Positions 53,067-57,930 of a stretch of DNA of 57,930 nt are shown here, piece after piece. A program made the translations under genes and the position numbers. Position 1 is the stretch's first letter, and each line of letters opens with the position of its first letter. The stretch is from Leptospiraceae bacterium (GTDB lineage: Bacteria > Spirochaetota > Leptospiria > Leptospirales > Leptonemataceae), in the NCBI GenBank assembly GCA_002717505.1, contig PBEB01000022.1, positions 170,725 through 228,654 of the forward strand. Direction: 5' to 3'. Below the pieces are notes generated by a model, which was not told the DNA's origin, did no database searches, and saw only the letters and a program-made list of their open reading frames with translations.

Positions 53067-54332
53067 CTATTGTTCTGCAGAGGCAAGTAGCTTGCGAAAC
53101 GGATCCAGCGCCTCCTCCAGGCGATCCTTTCGGCCTAACAGATCGGCCAGATGGGACACTACGCGATCCACCAGAGCGTCCGGGCAGCTTGCTCCTGCGG
53201 AAACCAGAACCCGTATAGGGCCCGAGTTCGCATCGATACGTTGTCTGGGAAACCAATCGGAAGTTGTTTGCACCTTACCTGAGTGTGCATTCAAATGCTG
53301 AATCTCATCCAGGCTTTTGATTTCCCGTTCATCTTTTACATAGAAAGTAGGGAGCTGCCTTTCGCATAGTTCCACAAGGTGGGAAGTATTCGAGGAATTG
53401 TAACCGCCTACAATAATGGCCACATCTCCGCCCGACTCCAGAAGAGCATAGAGGGCCTGCTGATTCTCCGATGTCGCATAGCAAAGAGTATCCCTTGTAT
53501 CTGCGAATCGATCTCCCGGTTCATTGGTTTGAAAATGCGAAGCGATGGTATTCTTTAAGTATTCGCTGATATCATGGGTCTCGGTAGCAAGCATTGTAGT
53601 CTGGTTTACAACTCCAATTCTCTGGAGATCCTTGTCCGGATCAAAGCCTGGGGAGTATCTTCCGTTGAAGTGCTCCAGAAAGCCTTCCATAGGGCGCCGG
53701 CCTGAAATGAATTCTCCTAGCTCTCGGGCCTCTTCCATGTCCTGAATCACCAGGCTGGGGGCCGATGAACGAGCATGGGAAAACGTGGCCCTGGTTTCTT
53801 CATGCTTGGCTCGACCATGAATAATGATTGTATAGCCTTTCTGTCCAAGTTGTTCGGATCGATTCCATACCTTCTCGACAAACGGGCAGGTTGTATTGTA
53901 GGTCTGGGTCTGAATTCCGCGGGACTCCAGATCCTTGAACATTTCTACAGTGGTTCCAAAGGCAGGAACAATTACGATATCATCTGGCTTCAATTCAGAG
54001 AAAGGGATGAGCGATGTGCCATCGGTACGCATTAGAAAGCGAATGCCTCGAGATATCAGATCCTCATTTACATGAGGATTATGAATCATTTCGCTGAGCA
54101 GAAAGATTCGGCGATCCGGGTTTTCCTCCAGGGCTCGATAGGCGATTTCAATGGCATTTTCTACGCCAAAGCAAAATCCAAAATGCCGGGCTATGCGAAT
54201 TTCGATATCGCCCAGGTTAAGGCTGGATGGGCTCAAATCCTTCCTGTAGCGATCCGATTCTTTTCTGGCCTTCTTGATCGTGGATATGATCTCCGATCGA
54301 TAAAAAAGAGGTATGTCAAATTCTCTAGCCAC
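53067..54332 (-). CDS. ispH: 4-hydroxy-3-methylbut-2-enyl diphosphate reductase
   Basis: Last step of the MEP isoprenoid pathway: reductive conversion of HMBPP to IPP and DMAPP with a [4Fe-4S] cluster, cytoplasmic. 421 residues, the long plant/cyanobacterial-like form rather than the 310-residue E. coli form. Cluster ligands are Cys54 (HFGFCFGVENAI), Cys149 (NTTCPFVEKVW) and Cys284 (RDTLCYATSENQ). The catalytic glutamate region is in GVVNQTTMLATET, and SAGASCPDALVDRVV lies near the C-terminus. About 320 bases precede lon; its neighbours are not other MEP genes. Confidence 0.95.
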   Translation of the reverse strand: MAREFDIPLFYRSEIISTIKKARKESDRYRKDLSPSSLNLGDIEIRIARHFGFCFGVENAIEIAYRALEENPDRRIFLLSEMIHNPHVNEDLISRGIRFLMRTDGTSLIPFSELKPDDIVIVPAFGTTVEMFKDLESRGIQTQTYNTTCPFVEKVWNRSEQLGQKGYTIIIHGRAKHEETRATFSHARSSAPSLVIQDMEEARELGEFISGRRPMEGFLEHFNGRYSPGFDPDKDLQRIGVVNQTTMLATETHDISEYLKNTIASHFQTNEPGDRFADTRDTLCYATSENQQALYALLESGGDVAIIVGGYNSSNTSHLVELCERQLPTFYVKDEREIKSLDEIQHLNAHSGKVQTTSDWFPRQRIDANSGPIRVLVSAGASCPDALVDRVVSHLADLLGRKDRLEEALDPFRKLLASAEQ

Positions 54333-54432
54333 TTTAACTCCTGGTCCAGCAATCTACCCGGACGCTAAATCTGTTCATCAGCGGGAAGATCTATCATAGA
54401 ATAATAATAGAGAAAACTGGCGGCCATCGATA

Positions 54433-55863
54433 CTAGATGTTGATGGCCTCTCCCAGACTCTGGGCAGCCGCTTCCATCACGGCTTCGGACAGGGTCGGAT
54501 GCGGATGCATGGTTCGGGCAAAGTTCTCTGTTACCAGCTCAGCTTCCATTCCCAGCTGCATCTCAGCAATCATTTCAGTGGCTCCCGGGCCCACAATGTG
54601 CACTCCCAGAATGCGGCCATGCTTCTTGCCGGAGAGAATTTTGCAGAACCCATCGGTATCTCCGGCGGCCCGTCCTCGTCCGGATGCTGTAAAGGGAAAT
54701 TGGCCTTTGCTGTATTCGATGCCCTGCTCTTTCAATTGTTCTTCAGTCTTGCCAATGGAAGCCACTTCCGGATGACAGTAGGTGCAGGAAGGAATCATAT
54801 CGTAATCTATGGCTTCATAATGCAAATCGTCCTTTCCGGAGCGATTTAGATAGATGGCCTCGGCGGCGCGAATCGCTTCATGAGAGGCAACGTGAGCCAG
54901 AGCCGGCCCAGGTATACAATCGCCAATGGCATAGATACCAGGAATGTTTGTGGCATACCTATCATCCACCTTGATGCGATCCTTTTCCATAGTCAGGTCA
55001 ATGCCCAGATTCTCTGTATTTGCCTGAATTCCAATGGCAACAAGCACTGCATCGAAATCCGCAGATTGCTCTTCGCCTTTCTTGTTTTTGTACTGAATTT
55101 TGATTCCTTTTTCAGTCTTTTCCACTTTGCTGTCTGAGATAGAAAGCTCAGATTTAATGCCTCGCTTATCGAAGCTCTTTTTTAGGGCTTTCGAAACTTC
55201 ATCGTCTTCAATGGGCAACAATTGTGGAAGCATCTCAAATATGGTGACTTCGCTTCCCATGCTTCTATAGAAATCAGCAAACTCTACTCCAATGGCGCCC
55301 GCTCCAATCACAGCCAGGTTTCCTGGCATCTCTTTCAGGCTCATGGCGCTACGATAATCCAGAACCTTCTGGCCATCAAATTCCAGTCCGGGCAGGGCTC
55401 TGGCTCTTGCGCCGGTAGCGATGATTATGTCGGTGGCCTGGTATTCGGTTGTGCTTTCGCTTCCGTCTTCTGATTGAGAGGTGATCTCCAGGGTTCCAGG
55501 GGATTTGATCTTCGCTTCTCCGTTAATGACGGTAATGTTGTTCTTCTTCATCAGATAGTCCACACCCATGGACATCCGGTTGGCTACTCTGCGAGAGCGA
55601 TCGATTACCGTTCCGAAGTCCGCCGATGGATCCTGCACCGACAATCCGAACTCCCGAGCTTTCTTGATCTTTTCTAATAGATGCGCACTTTCTAGCAGTG
55701 CCTTGGTAGGTATGCAGCCCCAGTTCAGGCAGATTCCGCCCAGGGATTCTCGTTCTACCACAGCGCTCTTAAAGCCCAGCTGACTGGCTCGAATGGCCGC
55801 GGAATAGCCTCCTGGCCCACTCCCAATAACTATGACGTCGAATCGATTCTCTTGCTCTGCCAT
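54433..55863 (-). CDS. lpdA: Dihydrolipoyl dehydrogenase (E3)
   Basis: FAD-dependent E3 subunit that reoxidises dihydrolipoyl groups of pyruvate/2-oxoglutarate dehydrogenase or the glycine cleavage system, 476 residues. FAD-binding VIVIGSGPGGYSAAIRASQLG, the redox disulfide Cys45/Cys50 (GGICLNWGCIPTK), the NAD-binding NLAVIGAGAIGVEFADFYRSMG, second FAD site IYAIGDCIPGPALAHVASHE, and the C-terminal interface with the catalytic His (HPHPTLSEAVMEA). No E1 or E2 gene is adjacent, so the complex it serves is unclear. Confidence 0.96.
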   Translation of the reverse strand: MAEQENRFDVIVIGSGPGGYSAAIRASQLGFKSAVVERESLGGICLNWGCIPTKALLESAHLLEKIKKAREFGLSVQDPSADFGTVIDRSRRVANRMSMGVDYLMKKNNITVINGEAKIKSPGTLEITSQSEDGSESTTEYQATDIIIATGARARALPGLEFDGQKVLDYRSAMSLKEMPGNLAVIGAGAIGVEFADFYRSMGSEVTIFEMLPQLLPIEDDEVSKALKKSFDKRGIKSELSISDSKVEKTEKGIKIQYKNKKGEEQSADFDAVLVAIGIQANTENLGIDLTMEKDRIKVDDRYATNIPGIYAIGDCIPGPALAHVASHEAIRAAEAIYLNRSGKDDLHYEAIDYDMIPSCTYCHPEVASIGKTEEQLKEQGIEYSKGQFPFTASGRGRAAGDTDGFCKILSGKKHGRILGVHIVGPGATEMIAEMQLGMEAELVTENFARTMHPHPTLSEAVMEAAAQSLGEAINI

Positions 55864-56047
55864 GGTCTATCCAGTCTGGAGGAAGGAAGCTCTCCGTAAA
55901 GTCAATCCCTGCATCCAGAATCCGTGGATCCGCATCGCGGCGTCCAACCCGTTCAACCTGCGGGGGAAAAAACCAGAGCCACTCAGCTGTAAACAGAGCC
56001 TCTGAGCAGCTGTTGAATCGAAAAGCTACTAAAAAAAGCTCGAGGTC

Positions 56048-56074
56048 TGTCACAAATCTGAGAGCCCAATCGTC
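56048..56074 (+). promoter_or_regulatory. ECF41-type promoter (TGTCACA-N16-CGTC)
   Basis: TGTCACA at 56048-56054 and CGTC at 56071-56074 are separated by 16 bases, matching the published ECF41 sigma target motif (TGTCACA in the -35 and CGTC in the -10). It is immediately upstream of the gene pair that encodes an ECF41 sigma factor, so autoregulation is expected. The predicted start of transcription is about 56080-56082, next to the first ATG. Confidence 0.85.
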
Positions 56075-56082
56075 ATCCTTGC

Positions 56083-56682
56083 ATGGAACTAAAACACAAT
56101 CATGTAATGGAAAAACCTCTGCTGGGCCCCACGGCCTTGAAAAACTGGAAAGCCAGATTGGCAGCCTTCTTTTCGAAGAAAATGTTCGGACGGGTGCTCA
56201 GCCCGATTCCGATTCTTTATGCCAGAAATCCGGCCATTCTTTCTTTTGCTTTGAAGATTGAGAGCACCTTCGGCAGAAAGCTGAAGCTAGGTGACCAGGA
56301 GAAAATCATGGTTCGACTGCTGGTTTCCATGGAAAACGGCTGCTCCTTCTGCGGCGATATGGCCCTGGCCCAGGCATTTCAGAAAAAGCTAAGCCGTCAG
56401 AGGTTCATCGCCCTGGTAAACGGAACGGAAGATTCAGCTGACTTTTCGGAGGCAGAAAAAACGTTGATTCGATTTGTGAAACGTCGGATGGAAGGCCATG
56501 TATCAGCCAGTTTGATTGATGAGATGCGAAGCCATTTTTCGGAGCGACAGATTGCCGATATTGGATGGTGTATTGCTGCAGAGACTTATTACAATACTCT
56601 GGCCCTAACTTTCAGCATTGAATCCGATGGCCTGGTGGCCAGCTCGGCCTCAACTAGTGCTGAGCTGCAGGCTGTAAGCTAG
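56083..56682 (+). CDS. Carboxymuconolactone decarboxylase / AhpD-like family protein
   Basis: 199-residue all-helical AhpD/CMD-fold protein with the redox pair Cys87-x-x-Cys90 (NGCSFCGD). The family includes alkylhydroperoxidase-like enzymes. CMD proteins are one of the three partner types (COE: CMD, oxidoreductase, epimerase) encoded next to ECF41 sigma factors. The ATG at 56083 would be almost leaderless given the promoter; the ATG at 56107 (MEKPLLGP) gives a 25-base leader. Neither has a Shine-Dalgarno, so both are possible. Followed after 14 bases by the sigma factor gene. Confidence 0.88.
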   Translation: MELKHNHVMEKPLLGPTALKNWKARLAAFFSKKMFGRVLSPIPILYARNPAILSFALKIESTFGRKLKLGDQEKIMVRLLVSMENGCSFCGDMALAQAFQKKLSRQRFIALVNGTEDSADFSEAEKTLIRFVKRRMEGHVSASLIDEMRSHFSERQIADIGWCIAAETYYNTLALTFSIESDGLVASSASTSAELQAVS

Positions 56683-56696
56683 AACAGGAATTACCT

Positions 56697-57710
56697 TTGA
56701 ACCGAGTTGTATCAAATCATCTGGCGGTGTTCCAGGAACATCGTCAGAAACTTTTTTCCGTGGCGTACCGTATGATGGGCTCTTATGAAGATGCCCAGGA
56801 TCTGCTGCAGGAAACCTACATCCGATTCTCTTCCGAAAACCTGGAAATCATCCGCAATCCCGCAGGCTATCTAGTAACGATGATTACCAGGTTGGCTATA
56901 GATGCAAAGCGCGCAGCCTACGAAAAGAAACGGGTGTATCCGGGTCCCTGGCTTCCGGAACCGATTCTTGACGGATTCGAAGAAAGCATGGTGCTCTCGC
57001 AGACGGCCGGGGCCGCATTCTTATTTCTTCTGGAAGAGCTTTCTCCAGTGGAAAGGGCCGTTATCGTCTTGCGAGATGTATTCGATTATGAATACAGCGA
57101 AATATCGGAAATCGTAAAGAAACGTGCAGACTATTGCAGAAAGATTGCCGAACGCGCTCGTAAGAGGGTAAGACAGGAGAAGCAAAGAGAAGGCCCATGG
57201 GACTCCTACGCCAGAAGAGATCAGGCCGGTAGCAAAACATCCCATCTCGCATCGCATATTGCTTCGCACCCTATGGATGAGAAGCGAAAACAAAGTCTGC
57301 TAATCTCTTTTCAAAAAGCCTGCAATCATGGGGACTTGCAGGCTCTTCTAGGTATGCTGGCTGAAGACGTCCTGGTGCATACGGATGGCGGAGGAAATGT
57401 TTCGGCGGCCATGCGCGCCGTCATTGGGGCCGAAAAATCCAGCCGATTCTTTGCAGGTCTTGCAGCAAAATTTCCGCGAAGCTACACTGTGCCGGTGAGC
57501 ATTGGTGGCACTTTTTCCGTTCTTCAGTTTGACGAGAAAGATCAATTGAGTTCCGTAGCCCAGTTTCGCATGGATTCGGGAAGAATTGCCGAAGTCTATG
57601 CTGTGCGAAATCCAGACAAACTGCATACAATTCAAAAACAAATCGATTCCAGTTTGTGGCTGAGAGTCAAGATTCGAATCTACAAGCGGCTGGCCTTTTT
57701 TATAAGATAG
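56697..57710 (+). CDS. ECF41-family RNA polymerase sigma factor with SnoaL-like C-terminal domain
   Basis: 337 residues. Sigma region 2 (about 8-75: HRQKLFSVAYRMMGSYEDAQDLLQETYIRF) and region 4 (about 105-160: LEELSPVERAVIVLRDVFDYEYSEISEIV). ECF41 marks: the linker motif PWLPEP between the sigma regions, and a C-terminal SnoaL/NTF2-like domain (about 200-315) with TDGGGNV and the late NPDKL motif. In this group there is no anti-sigma gene, and the C-terminal extension controls activity. The start is a TTG with AGGA upstream. Probably transcribed with the CMD gene from the promoter at 56048. The final 20 residues are basic and extend beyond NPDKL. Confidence 0.93.
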   Translation: MNRVVSNHLAVFQEHRQKLFSVAYRMMGSYEDAQDLLQETYIRFSSENLEIIRNPAGYLVTMITRLAIDAKRAAYEKKRVYPGPWLPEPILDGFEESMVLSQTAGAAFLFLLEELSPVERAVIVLRDVFDYEYSEISEIVKKRADYCRKIAERARKRVRQEKQREGPWDSYARRDQAGSKTSHLASHIASHPMDEKRKQSLLISFQKACNHGDLQALLGMLAEDVLVHTDGGGNVSAAMRAVIGAEKSSRFFAGLAAKFPRSYTVPVSIGGTFSVLQFDEKDQLSSVAQFRMDSGRIAEVYAVRNPDKLHTIQKQIDSSLWLRVKIRIYKRLAFFIR

Positions 57711-57930
57711 GGTGCCCTCATGATCGGGCTGGGGCTGGTGCTTTGAATGTTGCCGATGTCCTGATCAGAGAAGATGCGCCTTGCACGGGGCCAAAGAATT
57801 AGATCTAATGAGAAGCGAATGTAAGAATTATAGCCACTGATCCCCCTGCTCTGAGTTGCGCGAACGAACGCTGCGAATCTCGCACCAGCAGCTACTTACC
57901 GTCGATTTCGAATACTCGAGCTGATCCGGT
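57711..57930. other. Non-coding end of window
   Basis: 220 bases after the sigma gene with only very short ORFs; no terminator hairpin with T-run is evident. Confidence 0.4.

Noticed and set aside
55769-56053. 94-codon minus-strand ORF upstream of lpdA
   Set aside because: It overlaps the lpdA coding region in another frame, has no domain and no ribosome-binding site.

Overview
The window looks like chromosomal DNA of a spirochaete of the order Leptospirales with roughly balanced base composition by eye, so closer to Leptonema/Turneriella-type relatives than to low-G+C pathogenic Leptospira. The main evidence is a 516-residue citramalate synthase that closely resembles the Leptospira CimA family, a DUF1554 lipoprotein (a family best known from Leptospira), several lipoproteins with loose spirochaetal lipoboxes, and a Leptospira-style TPR / coiled-coil beta-barrel pair. 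This placement is from recognition only; no search was run. I see no rRNA, tRNA, insertion sequence, prophage or CRISPR array.

Layout. 1-6.6 kb: the 3' part of an acyl-CoA carboxylase carboxyltransferase subunit cut by the window edge, a 700-base non-coding stretch carrying a degenerate 34-bp tandem array, then a TIGR01777 epimerase, a thioredoxin-like ferredoxin, a HAD hydrolase, a lipoprotein, a GNAT acetyltransferase and a SlyD-type isomerase. 6.7-10.4 kb: a histidine phosphatase, a D-lactate dehydrogenase-like enzyme and an N-acyl-D-amino-acid deacylase-like amidohydrolase. 10.5-17.2 kb: a compact six-gene siderophore-uptake operon (PepSY membrane protein, small membrane protein, TonB-dependent receptor, TonB, ExbB, ExbD) divergent from a membrane-anchored AraC regulator. 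17.2-20.8 kb: an unusual ABC-F protein with a leader holding tiny ORFs, a 3-hydroxyacyl-CoA dehydrogenase and a DUF6483-like protein. 21.1-29.4 kb: a beta-barrel/TPR/membrane-LuxR cluster divergent from a TolC-CzcA heavy-metal efflux pair that lacks an adaptor subunit, then a lysine-tailed HU protein.

29.5-41.5 kb: a secreted CAP-ankyrin fusion, a zinc-type alcohol dehydrogenase, a GpsA-PlsB fusion that could make lysophosphatidic acid from DHAP, translationally coupled to a polysaccharide deacetylase; then CimA, a SWIM-SNF2 helicase with an in-frame hexanucleotide repeat, and a DUF1554 lipoprotein. 41.8-48.7 kb: a secreted orphan protein, a CPA-type antiporter coupled to a GHKL ATPase, and a divergent MFS / M28 peptidase / VTT membrane protein operon. 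49-55.9 kb: a lipoprotein overlapping the end of lon, Lon, IspH and dihydrolipoyl dehydrogenase. 56-57.7 kb: an ECF41-type sigma factor with its carboxymuconolactone-decarboxylase partner, preceded by a textbook ECF41 promoter.

The most self-contained functional units are the iron-uptake operon, the ECF41/AhpD-like pair, and the ATPase-antiporter pair. The least explained structures are the 34-bp array, the ABC-F leader with its shrunken first ATPase domain, the adaptor-less RND pair and the CAP-ankyrin fusion.
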